NCBI GenBank assembly: GCA_934249215.1
Contig: CAKQKN010000159.1
Coordinates: 1 to 21,659, forward strand
Direction: 5' to 3'
From: an uncultured Clostridia bacterium
GTDB taxonomy: Bacteria > Bacillota > Clostridia > Christensenellales > Borkfalkiaceae
Length of the DNA: 21,659 nt
Numbering within the stretch: position 1 is the stretch's first letter; every line of letters begins with the position of its first letter. The notes beneath the pieces are model-generated. The model was given only the letters and a program-made list of their open reading frames with translations. It was not told the origin of the DNA and searched no databases. Shown here in pieces: positions 1-6,484 of this stretch. The translations under genes and the position numbers were made by a program.

Positions 1-167
1 GACTGAAAATTTATAAGTATATACGTTTCGTACTCGTTTTTAGCAAATTCTTCTACTATCGTTGACTTTCCGATTCGTCTTGCCCCCTGAACGAGCAAAG
101 CCCTTTTCCCTGCCCAATTTTCTTTCCACTCTAAAAAGCGGTCATAAATTTTACGTTTGAATACCAT
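1..167 (-). CDS. AAA-type ATPase (AAA_14/DUF4143-like), N-terminal fragment
   Basis: The first 55 residues are visible; the rest lies beyond the left edge of the window. They contain a Walker A loop, GARRIGKST, preceded by a basic N-terminus (MVFKRKIYDRFLEWK) and followed by IVEEFAKNEYETYILINF. This is the usual opening of the large bacterial AAA_14/DUF4143 ATPase family, whose role is mostly unknown. The ATG at 167 is preferred because GGAGGG lies just upstream of it. An in-frame ATG at 191 would sit almost on the predicted transcription start. The gene is flanked by an AT-rich gap, which fits an accessory gene. The family call is good; no function is claimed. Confidence 0.8.
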   Translation of the reverse strand, partial: MVFKRKIYDRFLEWKENWAGKRALLVQGARRIGKSTIVEEFAKNEYETYILINFQ

Positions 168-197
168 TTCAGCCCTCCGTAAATTTTTCATACCGAC

Positions 198-226
198 ATT
201 ATGCCATGTCTTAATATAAAAATCAA
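198..226 (-). promoter_or_regulatory. Candidate sigma-A promoter of the AAA ATPase gene
   Basis: Read on the minus strand, TTGATT (226-221) and CATAAT (203-198) are 17 bases apart, and the -10 is preceded by an extended TGG. The expected transcription start is near 191, giving a short leader that carries the GGAGGG site. Confidence 0.6.
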
Positions 227-470
227 GATTTTTTAGAAACAATTTTCCCATAAATACAAAATGTTTTCTGTATTATATCCCCAAAAATCAAATATTATAC
301 CACTCTTAGACGAAATATTTTTTCGGTCCTTTATTGTTTTTAGACGAATAGTTTTAGTGTTCATTTCAATATGCTTTAATAAAATGTCTTTCTCTTTTTT
401 TGCGTATCAGAAAAAGTCTTGCCGTCAAGTTAAAAAAATATAGCTTAAAACTCAAAAGTATATAACTTAA

Positions 471-491
471 ACGGCAATATTTTATTGCCGT
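471..491. repeat. Perfect 9-bp inverted repeat with 3-base loop
   Basis: ACGGCAATA (471-479) pairs with TATTGCCGT (483-491) around TTT. There is no T-tract on either strand, so it is not an obvious intrinsic terminator. Its function is unknown. Confidence 0.5.
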
Positions 492-654
492 AAGCCCATT
501 ATTGTTTATACCGCTTGACTACCGCGGCTTTTTCTGATTTTTCGTGGTTGTCGAAAGACAAATCAAAGCAAAAAAAATTGCTAAAAGAGCAAAAAATAAT
601 TTCTGTATATTTTCTGGGAATCCATCTATTCGGCGCGCTGAATTCTGCCTGCAC

Positions 655-690
655 AAAAAAAGCAGGGGCTTAATAAACCTCTGCTTTTAT
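655..690 (-). terminator. Intrinsic terminator of the rubrerythrin-rubredoxin operon
   Basis: A 7-bp stem with one G-T pair (662-668 with 678-684) has a 9-base loop. A run of seven A (655-661) becomes the T-tract on the minus strand, about 90 bases after the rubredoxin stop. A TTTT run on the plus side could make it bidirectional. Confidence 0.8.
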
Positions 691-721
691 GTTGTTTATA
701 ATATTGTCCGACCGTGAGCCG

Positions 722-768
722 GCATTTTTACCATAGGTCGCATTTTTACCGTAGGTCGGCATTTTTAA
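722..768. repeat. 18-bp tandem repeat, about 2.5 copies
   Basis: Units 722-739 (GCATTTTTACCATAGGTC) and 740-757 differ at one base. A partial third copy (759-768) follows after one extra G. The array lies in the 3' untranslated region between the rubredoxin stop and the operon terminator. Confidence 0.8.
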
Positions 769-777
769 TTGAAAAGA

Positions 778-930
778 TTACTCTTCCGTAAAAGCGTCTT
801 TTCCGAGACCGCATATAGGACAAACCCAGTCTTCGGGGACGTCTTCCCACTTAGTTCCGGGAGCGACGCCGTTATCGGGATCGCCGAGAGTTTCATCGTA
901 AACGTATCCGCACGGACAAACGTATTTCAT
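778..930 (-). CDS. Rubredoxin with a CxC first knuckle
   Basis: A 50-residue protein, the normal length of a rubredoxin, which is a one-iron electron carrier in the cytoplasm. The second half is canonical: DPDNGVAPGT, EDWVCPICG (Cys37, Cys40) and GLGKDAF. The first iron-binding knuckle reads YVCPCGYVYD (Cys5, Cys7), one residue shorter than the usual CxxCG. The bases are unambiguous at this point. AGGAGG lies 8 bases before the ATG. It is the last gene of an operon with reverse rubrerythrin and a BFD-like protein. It probably passes electrons to peroxide- or oxygen-reducing enzymes, as rubredoxins do in anaerobes. Whether the short loop still binds iron normally cannot be told from sequence. 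Confidence 0.93.
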   Translation of the reverse strand: MKYVCPCGYVYDETLGDPDNGVAPGTKWEDVPEDWVCPICGLGKDAFTEE

Positions 931-972
931 AAACCAGACCTCCTGTAAGTTGTTTTTCGCTATTTTTTCCGT

Positions 973-1176
973 TTATGCGCCGTGCCTGTTCATTATAAGG
1001 GATATGGTATCCATAATCTTATCGTGACACCCGCCGCAGCCCGTAGAACACCCCGTTATCTTCTGCACGTCCTCAAACGCTTTTTCCACGTTTTCGAACT
1101 TCGTTTCGCTGTTCAAGGCGTTTTCGACGTCCGCAAAAGTAACGTGTTTACAATTACAAATCACATAATTTTCCAT
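973..1176 (-). CDS. BFD-like [2Fe-2S]-binding protein
   Basis: A 67-residue protein with the cysteine pattern of the BFD-like [2Fe-2S] domain (bacterioferritin-associated ferredoxin and the small domains of NirB and NifU). CNCKHVT near the N-terminus supplies CxC, and TGCSTGCGGC near residues 42-51 supplies the second ligand pair. Proteins of this family pass electrons, in some species to bacterioferritin for iron release. It lies 18 bases after the rubrerythrin stop and 42 bases before rubredoxin, so the three are probably one transcript. No Shine-Dalgarno sequence stands out before the ATG, which suggests coupling to rubrerythrin translation. Its exact partner here is unknown. Confidence 0.85.
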   Translation of the reverse strand: MENYVICNCKHVTFADVENALNSETKFENVEKAFEDVQKITGCSTGCGGCHDKIMDTISLIMNRHGA

Positions 1177-1194
1177 ACACGTTTATTTGCCATA

Positions 1195-1740
1195 TTACTT
1201 GCCGAAATATCTTTTTAACAGACCTGCGAAGGCTCTGCCGTGGCGCGCCTCGTCGCGAGCCATTTCGTGAACGGTGTCGTGAATGGCGTCGAGATTAAGT
1301 TCTTTCGCGCGCTTTGCGAGTTCGAACTTACCGGCGGTCGCTCCGTTTTCGGCTTCAACGCGCATTTCGAGGTTTTTCTTCGTCGAATCGGTAAGCACTT
1401 CGCCGAGAAGTTCGGCAAATTTAGCGGCGTGCTCGGCTTCTTCGAAAGCGGCGGTTTTCCAATATTCCGCGATCTCGGGATAGCCTTCTCTTGCGGCGAC
1501 TCTCGACATAGCGAGATACATTCCGACTTCGCTGCACTCGCCGTTAAAATTCATTCTGAGCCCCTCGATAATGTCGGCGGGAGCGCCCTGCGCAACGCCG
1601 AGAACGTGTTCAGCCGCCCAACTCATTTCTTCGCCTTGCTCGACGAATTTAGAAGCGGGAGCGCCGCAAATGGGGCATTTTTCGGGAGCGGAATCTCCCT
1701 CGTGAACGTAACCGCAAACACTGCAAACAAACTTTTTCAT
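1195..1740 (-). CDS. rbr: Reverse rubrerythrin (N-terminal rubredoxin domain)
   Basis: A 181-residue protein with domains in the reverse order of classical rubrerythrin. A rubredoxin-like iron site comes first (CSVCG at residues 6-10, CPICG at 22-26), then a four-helix ferritin-like di-iron domain with ECSE, EEAEH and DEARH ligand motifs. The length fits clostridial reverse rubrerythrins, which reduce hydrogen peroxide and oxygen to water with NADH-derived electrons through rubredoxin. AGGAG lies 7 bases before the ATG. It is first in an operon with a BFD-like protein and a rubredoxin and lies next to perR, so peroxide-responsive control is likely. No clear promoter was found; a weak palindromic TAATATTA at 1802-1809 is the only operator-like sequence upstream. 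Confidence 0.95.
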   Translation of the reverse strand: MKKFVCSVCGYVHEGDSAPEKCPICGAPASKFVEQGEEMSWAAEHVLGVAQGAPADIIEGLRMNFNGECSEVGMYLAMSRVAAREGYPEIAEYWKTAAFEEAEHAAKFAELLGEVLTDSTKKNLEMRVEAENGATAGKFELAKRAKELNLDAIHDTVHEMARDEARHGRAFAGLLKRYFGK

Positions 1741-1850
1741 AATTTTCTCCTTTTGGATTTCTTCGCCGCCATTGACCGTTTTAGGTCGCGAAACGCTCAG
1801 ATAATATTAAGTCGTTCGTGCAACCGTCTTATTATGCCATCGTGTAACGA

Positions 1851-1868
1851 AAAAGCCGAACCGCTTTT
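1851..1868 (-). terminator. Candidate terminator after perR
   Basis: AAAAGC (1851-1856) pairs with GCTTTT (1863-1868) around CGAACC. On the minus strand the stem ends in a run of five T. A second stem, CTTTTC (1864-1869) with GAAAAG (1878-1883), would use the same T-rich arm, so only one can form at a time. Confidence 0.4.
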
Positions 1869-1997
1869 CCGTCGGTCGAAAAGCAACGACAAAACCTTTA
1901 AATATTATTTTTTTTGGCGGATTTCCCGCCGTACTATCGCCCAAATTTGCAAACTTTCCGCAAGTTCGAGCGCAATTACCATATTATTTTTTCCGCA

Positions 1998-2399
1998 TCA
2001 CTTTTCTTCGTGCGTATCAGCCGAACCGCCGCAAGCGCACTCGCGGCAAACGCCGTAGTAAACGCAACTCGTCCTCGTGACCGAAAAGCCTCTTTTTTTG
2101 AGCTCGTCCGGTATGACTGTCGGCTCGTCGAGATCGAAAACCCGCTGACACCGTTCGCAAACGTAATGCCCGTGATCGGCAACGCACCCGTCGTAATGCT
2201 TTTTGTTATCGGCGGTTTCGACGATGATCGCCTTGCCTTGCTCGCAAAGCTGCCCGAGGTTTCGGTAAACCGTCCCGAGACTTATCGTCGGATCACTCTT
2301 CCTTACTTGCTCGAAAATCCATTCGGCGGTCGGGTGAGTTTTCGTGTTCACAAGCACCGAATATATCTCTTCCCTTTGTTTTGAATATCTCGTCTGCAT
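1998..2399 (-). CDS. perR: PerR-type peroxide-sensing Fur-family repressor
   Basis: A 133-residue Fur-family regulator with an N-terminal winged helix (ISLGTVYRNLGQL) and a C-terminal dimer domain. By alignment to B. subtilis PerR from memory, all five regulatory metal ligands are present: His22 (THPTA), Asp70 (HYDG), His76 and His78 (DHGHYVC), and Asp89 (VFDL). The structural zinc site is CERC (81/84) and CREC (118/121). In PerR, iron-catalysed oxidation of the His ligands by peroxide releases the repressor. The neighbouring rubrerythrin operon is the natural target. A consensus promoter with an imperfect palindrome at the transcription start suggests autoregulation. Fur or Zur is less likely given the Asp70 ligand and the gene context. 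Confidence 0.88.
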   Translation of the reverse strand: MQTRYSKQREEIYSVLVNTKTHPTAEWIFEQVRKSDPTISLGTVYRNLGQLCEQGKAIIVETADNKKHYDGCVADHGHYVCERCQRVFDLDEPTVIPDELKKRGFSVTRTSCVYYGVCRECACGGSADTHEEK

Positions 2400-2474
2400 A
2401 AATCAAACATTTCCTTACCGATCTTCCCGCCGTTTTTTCGGCGGTTTCGGTTTCGGCATCTTGGTCAATCAAGT

Positions 2475-2498
2475 GTAATCGTTATCAATAATAATTAC
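2475..2498. promoter_or_regulatory. Candidate PerR/Fur operator upstream of perR
   Basis: A 24-base imperfect palindrome in which 20 of 24 positions are self-complementary. It begins GTAATCGTTATC and ends with the matching AATAATAATTAC. It covers the expected start of perR transcription, just downstream of the -10 box, where a bound repressor would block the polymerase. Overlapping copies of TGATAAC extend it to the right. Confidence 0.6.
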
Positions 2499-2505
2499 TG
2501 TTATC

Positions 2506-2534
2506 AGTATATAGCAAAAAAAACTTCTTGTCAA
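2506..2534 (-). promoter_or_regulatory. Consensus sigma-A promoter of perR
   Basis: On the minus strand, TTGACA (2534-2529) and TATACT (2511-2506) are separated by exactly 17 bases. The -35 box overlaps the miaA stop codon (2533-2531), so perR has its own promoter directly at the end of miaA. The expected transcription start is near 2499. Confidence 0.85.
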
Positions 2535-2544
2535 GAGTTTTTTT
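2517..2544 (-). terminator. Possible AT-rich terminator at the end of miaA
   Basis: On the minus strand a run of seven A, then CTC, a short loop and GAAG are followed by eight T. The arms can pair with one bulge. The hairpin contains the miaA stop codon and the -35 box of perR. The A-T stem is weak, so this is tentative. Confidence 0.35.
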
Positions 2545-3421
2545 CATTTTTTAAAAAGTTTTTTACATGTTTTTCGGACTCGACAAGATAATCTCCCGTC
2601 ATATCGATATCGACGGCATTCCGCTCCTTTTTAAACCAGGTAATCTGCCTTTTCGCGAAGTGCCGGATTTCTTTGAGCAACGTTTCCCGATAATCGTCAA
2701 ACGAATACTCACCGCGGAGGAATCTATTCGTATAGCGATATTCCAACCCGAGCCCCTCGAGAAATTCGTCGGTCGCCCCGCGTTCCTTAAGTGCCCTGAC
2801 CTCGTCCAACATACCGGCGGCAAGCCTTGCGTCGAGCCGTTTTTCTATCCTATTATATAATACGTCGCGCGGGAAAACGGGAATAAGTTGAAGATAGTCG
2901 TAAATCTGACAGTTTTCCGACGCTTCGACGCCCTTCATCGCTTTTTCGAGCCGCCTTGAAAGATGCCGCGGCGACAGCCCGTCGGGAACGACCTCGCCCG
3001 CGTTTTTGAGCGCGGCAACGATCTCTTCCGCCGACATTGCGTTTATTCTTTCCCGAAGCACCGGATCATTCTCTTCCTCGGATAAGTTATATCCTTGCGT
3101 CACCGCGCGCGAATACAACCCCGTCCCCCCGACGAGAAACGGAAGTTTATTTCTCGCCAATATATCGTTAATCGCGCTATAGGCAAGCTTCTGAAATTCC
3201 GCAAGCGAAAATTTTTCGTTCGGCTCGATAATATCGATAAGGTGGTGCCTGACTTCAGCCTGTTCTTCCGCCGTCACTTTTCCCGTTCCGAGATCGAGCC
3301 CCTTATAGACTTGCCTTGAATCGCACGAAACGATTTCGCCGTCGAATTTCTTCGCCAGATAAATTCCGAGATCGCTTTTCCCGGACGCCGTCGTTCCGAC
3401 GATCGTAATGATTTTTTTCAT
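2531..3421 (-). CDS. miaA: tRNA dimethylallyltransferase MiaA
   Basis: MiaA transfers an isopentenyl-type group to N6 of A37 in tRNAs that read codons starting with U. The 296-residue protein has the P-loop GTTASGKSDLG, the DSRQVYKGLDLGTGK motif, HHLID, the GGTGLY substrate-channel motif and a C-terminal RQITWFKK segment. These are all standard for the family, and the length is normal. The frame stays open 11 codons further upstream, but the ATG at 3421 follows AAGGAG closely and starts directly at the KKIITIVG strand, so I use it. The gene has its own leader with a 9-bp inverted repeat. In many Firmicutes miaA lies near mutL or hfq, which is not the case here. Confidence 0.96.
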   Translation of the reverse strand: MKKIITIVGTTASGKSDLGIYLAKKFDGEIVSCDSRQVYKGLDLGTGKVTAEEQAEVRHHLIDIIEPNEKFSLAEFQKLAYSAINDILARNKLPFLVGGTGLYSRAVTQGYNLSEEENDPVLRERINAMSAEEIVAALKNAGEVVPDGLSPRHLSRRLEKAMKGVEASENCQIYDYLQLIPVFPRDVLYNRIEKRLDARLAAGMLDEVRALKERGATDEFLEGLGLEYRYTNRFLRGEYSFDDYRETLLKEIRHFAKRQITWFKKERNAVDIDMTGDYLVESEKHVKNFLKNEKNS

Positions 3422-3473
3422 ATCACTCCTTAAACTTCGGTCGCTTTTAGACACAGCACCCTTTCATAAACCG

Positions 3474-3502
3474 CTTTTTAAGTTCGTTTACACCTTAAAA
3501 AG
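3474..3502. repeat. 9-bp inverted repeat in the miaA leader
   Basis: CTTTTTAAG (3474-3482) is perfectly complementary to CTTAAAAAG (3494-3502) with an 11-base loop. It lies 53 to 81 bases before the miaA start. It could be a leader hairpin, but its role is unknown. Confidence 0.5.
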
Positions 3503-3532
3503 ACGCACGCTTTACACACCCCGAAAACAACG

Positions 3533-3562
3533 AAAAACGCCGCATCGTATGGAAATGCAGCG
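3533..3562 (-). terminator. Intrinsic terminator of the cyclophilin-like lipoprotein gene
   Basis: An 8-bp stem (3538-3545 with 3555-3562, one G-T pair) with a 9-base loop is followed on the minus strand by TTTTT (3537-3533). It lies about 85 bases after the stop of the lipoprotein gene. Confidence 0.65.
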
Positions 3563-3605
3563 TTCGTTTGCAATGTACGCCCTGCCGAATTGGCACGCGA
3601 AATGC

Positions 3606-3628
3606 GCGATAATCGACTTATATAGCAC
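3606..3628 (+). repeat. 3'-flanking motif, copy A
   Basis: GCGATAATCGACTTATATAG starts here. It is a copy of the recurrent intergenic motif, with a TA insertion before AGC, and lies 20 bases downstream of the lipoprotein stop codon in antisense orientation. Confidence 0.65.
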
Positions 3629-3647
3629 TATTTTATCACTTCGGGCA

Positions 3648-4535
3648 TTATTTTACCAAATAAGCCTTTTTGATGATAACTTTATTTACGGGAAGAACGA
3701 AGCATTCGACTTTTCCGTCGGTGGAGTTGATTCTCTTGTTGAGTTCGGTCACTTCCTCGTCGGTAAGTTGAGCGTCAACGTGTTCGCCCGACTTGATTTC
3801 GTCCTCGGTGAAGAATCCTCTGTAATAATTCGCTTCGGTTTCGAACGTGTCGTAAGTGAAGTATTCGCCCGCGAAAGAATTATCGTTTTCGTCTTTTTCG
3901 AAATAATAAACCTTTCTTCCGTCCTCGCCGGAAACGAGATCGGCAATCTTCGCCATTTTTCCGACGCTCGAAAGTCTTTCGAGCGAAGAACTGTCGGCGT
4001 CAGAATTACCGTCATCGGTAAGGAATTTACCGAAAACGCAATAGAATTCGGAATTAAACGCAGACGAAGAGAAGCAAGCCGCGATCGTCGCTTTACCGCT
4101 GTCGAAGCCTTTTCCGCGCTTAAGAACGAGCGCTCCGTCGGTAACGGCGAGTTTACTGTCGGTCTGCCAGCCGCCCTGCGGGAATTCGCCCTTGACGGTC
4201 TTTACTTCGGCGTCCTTTCTGACGAGCGTGTTGCCGTCGAACGCGTAATCGCCGAACTGCGCATAGGACGAAGAAACGTTGCTCACACAAAGTCCGTCGT
4301 AATATTTCGACTCGATGAGATCAATGATCTGCTTGGTCGTTTCGGGCGCAATGTCGAGATAAAGCTTTGCCGTAACAGTCACGGTATCCGTACTCTTTTC
4401 CCCGTCATAGAATTCGATATCGAAAGACACTCTCTGAATTCTGCTGCCCGATTCTATCTCTTTGCACGCGGCAAAAGAGAAAATGAGCACCATCGTTACG
4501 ACCAAAGTGGTAATAATGCTTGCTATTCTTTTCAT
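3648..4535 (-). CDS. Cyclophilin-like lipoprotein
   Basis: A 295-residue secreted protein. Residues 1-24 form a lipoprotein signal (KR, hydrophobic stretch, then FAAC with Cys24 as the predicted lipidated residue). The region after about residue 34 resembles a bacterial cyclophilin: VTVTAKLYLDIAPETTKQI and IESKYYDGL match the start of the family fold. The catalytic signature is lost, however. The usual FHRV is replaced by VSNV and QGGD by QFGD, so prolyl isomerase activity is doubtful. The rest is acidic and I cannot assign it. GGAGG lies 6 bases before the ATG. It is probably a single-gene transcript, with a terminator downstream. Function unknown; a folding or binding role at the outer face of the membrane is a guess. 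Confidence 0.75.
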   Translation of the reverse strand: MKRIASIITTLVVTMVLIFSFAACKEIESGSRIQRVSFDIEFYDGEKSTDTVTVTAKLYLDIAPETTKQIIDLIESKYYDGLCVSNVSSSYAQFGDYAFDGNTLVRKDAEVKTVKGEFPQGGWQTDSKLAVTDGALVLKRGKGFDSGKATIAACFSSSAFNSEFYCVFGKFLTDDGNSDADSSSLERLSSVGKMAKIADLVSGEDGRKVYYFEKDENDNSFAGEYFTYDTFETEANYYRGFFTEDEIKSGEHVDAQLTDEEVTELNKRINSTDGKVECFVLPVNKVIIKKAYLVK

Positions 4536-4622
4536 AATTCCTCCGAAAGAACGTAAGGTCGCCCCCCGTTCTTTGTATTTTTCGTTATATATTGATCACA
4601 GTCAAATCCGCGAATCCGATCG

Positions 4623-4670
4623 CGATTTCACAATCGATTTCACAATCGACTTCATAGCCGATTTCACAGC
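4623..4670. repeat. 12-bp tandem repeat, four units
   Basis: Two identical units (CGATTTCACAAT) are followed by two diverged ones (CGACTTCATAGC, CGATTTCACAGC). The array lies in the gap upstream of the lipoprotein gene and downstream of the zinc-ribbon gene. Nearly the whole gap (4536-4738) is otherwise featureless, and no good promoter was recognised. Confidence 0.85.
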
Positions 4671-4676
4671 CAAACC

Positions 4677-4699
4677 CATAGTCCGAGCTTTATAGCCTT
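4677..4699 (+). repeat. 3'-flanking motif, copy H (diverged)
   Basis: ATAGTCCGAGCTTTATAGCC is the weakest copy of the recurrent motif and retains the TATAGCC core. It lies 39 bases downstream of the zinc-ribbon gene stop, in antisense orientation. Confidence 0.4.
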
Positions 4700-4738
4700 A
4701 CGCTTGAACTTACCGCCGGCTTAAACCGTAAACCGTTT

Positions 4739-6022
4739 TCACAACTCAAGCGTTTTCCCGCCGAGCATAAAACGATATTCGCCGCAATAACTTCCGAAAC
4801 CGTCAAGACCGTCCGACTCCGTTAAGCGAGAACCAAACGACGAACCGACCGAAGTATCGACCATTTCATAAGCGGCGTTATCCCCGAACTCGAAATAAAC
4901 GTCCTCGCTCGAGCAAGCGCCGTTTTTCACCATGACGTAAAGCAAACCACAGACGATCGCAAGACCGAGCACGACTGCAATCGACACGCGGAGCGGCGAA
5001 ATCGGCGTTTTCCCGGTGATCCGACCGGTATTCCCGTTTACCGTAATGTTGTAATCTTTCTTTTTGAACCGATAGTTCAGCCTGTATACGGGAAGCATCA
5101 CGTACTTATATGTCACGTCCGCGTGCTTGGTTGAAACGTTGAGATAATCGATCACGTCATAGCCGTAGGAACGAAGAATATCCTGACGTAGCGTCTTATC
5201 CATCACTTTTTTTGCGTCATCCCAGCACTGTCCGACGTCGCGAACGTAGTGTCCCGCGGCAAACCCTGACAAAAATTCCTTTTCGTAAACGCGCACGGTA
5301 TCCGTGCGGAACGGCATGATCGAATCGATTTCCTTTTGCGACGTGATACCACTCGAAATCAAAACGTCGTCGAAAAACTTATTGAACGTTCCTTTGACGT
5401 AATGCCATTCGATATATGTTTCCGTGCGGGTTTTTCCGTCCGAAGTTCTGACCGTTCTCGTTTTGCGCTGACCAAGCCGCCCTTCGTAATAGGACGAAGT
5501 ATTGCTGTCAAACGTAAAACTCGGCAGGTACAGCCCGCGCAGATTTCTTTCCTCAAGTGTTTTCTTGAACGCGCGCGGCGCAAAAATACGTTTTTTCGCC
5601 CATTTACGCGCAAATTCCGCGGCTTTCTGTGCGGTAAACGTAAAAGGATAAAGCGCGTTCGGTTTAACTCCGGCAAGATCTTCACTCTTCACGATATGCG
5701 TCGTCGAGCAATAAGGACAGATTGCCGAAACCTCGTCGGCGCGGATATTAAAAACGGCGCCGCAGTTACTGCATCTATAGACCGAGACTTCGTCATTCCA
5801 CTTTTCCGATTTTTTAAACGCGTCCTCGATAGAGAGTTCCTCCACCGCGGCGCTTTTCCCGAAATCGACGATTTTTCCGCAATGCTCACATTTAAGACAT
5901 TGCGTTTCGGGATCGAAAATCATATTGCCGCCGCACCCTTCGCACTTTATAAATGCGCTTTCCTTTTCGGGTCCGGAAATTTTTTCCGCATCCGTCATTA
6001 TTGTTTTATCCGTTTCCGCCAT
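4739..6022 (-). CDS. TFIIB-type zinc-ribbon membrane protein (YdjG-like)
   Basis: A 427-residue protein. Zinc ribbon one uses CEGC (27-30) and CEHC (45-48); ribbon two uses CSNC (84-87) and CPYC (102-105). A long mixed domain with many Tyr/Phe strands follows, then one membrane segment at about 347-365 and a roughly 60-residue tail after it. The architecture matches the zinc-ribbon proteins encoded with SPFH proteins in many Firmicutes, such as YdjG of B. subtilis, where the partners link the phage-shock protein PspA to the membrane. An SPFH gene lies two genes upstream. The start at 6022 is chosen because GGAG precedes it. The frame is open to 6079, but that part encodes a dispersed repeat. 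Role in membrane stress is inferred from the family. Confidence 0.75.
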   Translation of the reverse strand: MAETDKTIMTDAEKISGPEKESAFIKCEGCGGNMIFDPETQCLKCEHCGKIVDFGKSAAVEELSIEDAFKKSEKWNDEVSVYRCSNCGAVFNIRADEVSAICPYCSTTHIVKSEDLAGVKPNALYPFTFTAQKAAEFARKWAKKRIFAPRAFKKTLEERNLRGLYLPSFTFDSNTSSYYEGRLGQRKTRTVRTSDGKTRTETYIEWHYVKGTFNKFFDDVLISSGITSQKEIDSIMPFRTDTVRVYEKEFLSGFAAGHYVRDVGQCWDDAKKVMDKTLRQDILRSYGYDVIDYLNVSTKHADVTYKYVMLPVYRLNYRFKKKDYNITVNGNTGRITGKTPISPLRVSIAVVLGLAIVCGLLYVMVKNGACSSEDVYFEFGDNAAYEMVDTSVGSSFGSRLTESDGLDGFGSYCGEYRFMLGGKTLEL

Positions 6023-6072
6023 TCCTTTCTCCGTTAAATAGGGCGAGCCGCCCGGATTTACACGCAACCGAT

Positions 6073-6136
6073 TCGTCATCCTAAGCCTCGCTTACTTGTC
6101 CGGCTTCCGAAGTATCCGGGCGCGCAAGTTCCGCAC
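6073..6136. repeat. Dispersed intergenic repeat, copy 1
   Basis: This 64-base stretch matches 21336-21399 at 49 of 64 positions without gaps, starting TCGTCATCC and ending CCGCAC. It lies just upstream of the zinc-ribbon gene. The opening resembles the GTCATCC...GGATCC type of intergenic repeat common in Firmicutes and Bacteroidetes. Confidence 0.8.
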
Positions 6137-6242
6137 GTTCTTATATTCGTTAACTTTATTCTCCAAGTCCGCAACGAACCAAGTCTACGAATCTTCCGCC
6201 GGTCAATTCCCGGATTCGACCGCTTTTAACTTCCGACTCCGA

Positions 6243-6437
6243 TTACGCGTTGAGTTCTTCGAGCAGTTTTTCGAGTTCCGCTCCGTGAGCGTTAACCGCT
6301 TCTTCGAGCGTTTCCATATGAGCAAGCGCACAGCCGAGGCAGTGCATTCCGTATCTCTGAAGAATTTCGACGCTGTCGGGGTTTATGTTAACGATGTCCG
6401 CAATAAGAGTCTCTTTCGTGATTTTCTGTTTTTCCAT
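6243..6437 (-). CDS. DUF1858 domain protein
   Basis: A 64-residue protein that is a complete DUF1858 domain. It has a helical start (KETLIADIVNINPDSVEILQRYG), the conserved MHCLGCALA with a CxxC pair, and METLEEAVNAHG. Such small proteins occur alone or fused to redox enzymes in anaerobes; the CxxC suggests a redox or metal role, but the function is unproven. AGGAGAA lies 7 bases before the ATG. It sits between the SPFH and zinc-ribbon genes on the same strand, with gaps of about 180 and 220 bases, so co-transcription is uncertain. A 7-2-7 inverted repeat lies upstream. Confidence 0.88.
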   Translation of the reverse strand: MEKQKITKETLIADIVNINPDSVEILQRYGMHCLGCALAHMETLEEAVNAHGAELEKLLEELNA

Positions 6438-6484
6438 AATTGTTCTCCTGAATTGTTCTCTCGCCCTGTCGGGTTTTATTCTTT

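Larger units (their letters stand above)
168..654. other. AT-rich intergenic gap without a convincing gene
   Basis: This stretch separates the AAA ATPase gene from the terminator of the rubredoxin operon. It is visibly richer in A and T than the rest of the window. A 60-codon open frame at 261-443 has no ribosome binding site and a low-complexity Phe/Ile/Ser-rich composition, so I do not call it. The only structures I see are the ATPase promoter and a perfect hairpin at 471-491. Confidence 0.6.

Noticed and set aside
261..443. 60-codon plus-strand frame in the AT-rich gap
   Set aside because: It has no ribosome binding site or homology, and a composition expected from AT-rich DNA.
1802..1809. 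TAATATTA as a PerR box of the rubrerythrin operon
   Set aside because: Only 8 bases are palindromic and no convincing promoter is next to it, so I do not call it as an operator.
1240..2058. Long open frame on the plus strand opposite rubrerythrin
   Set aside because: It runs antisense to the well-identified rubrerythrin gene, has no domain or ribosome binding site, and reflects codon bias on the other strand.
3408..4556. 382-codon plus-strand frame opposite the lipoprotein gene
   Set aside because: It is antisense to a gene with a signal peptide and good ribosome binding site and has no recognisable domain.
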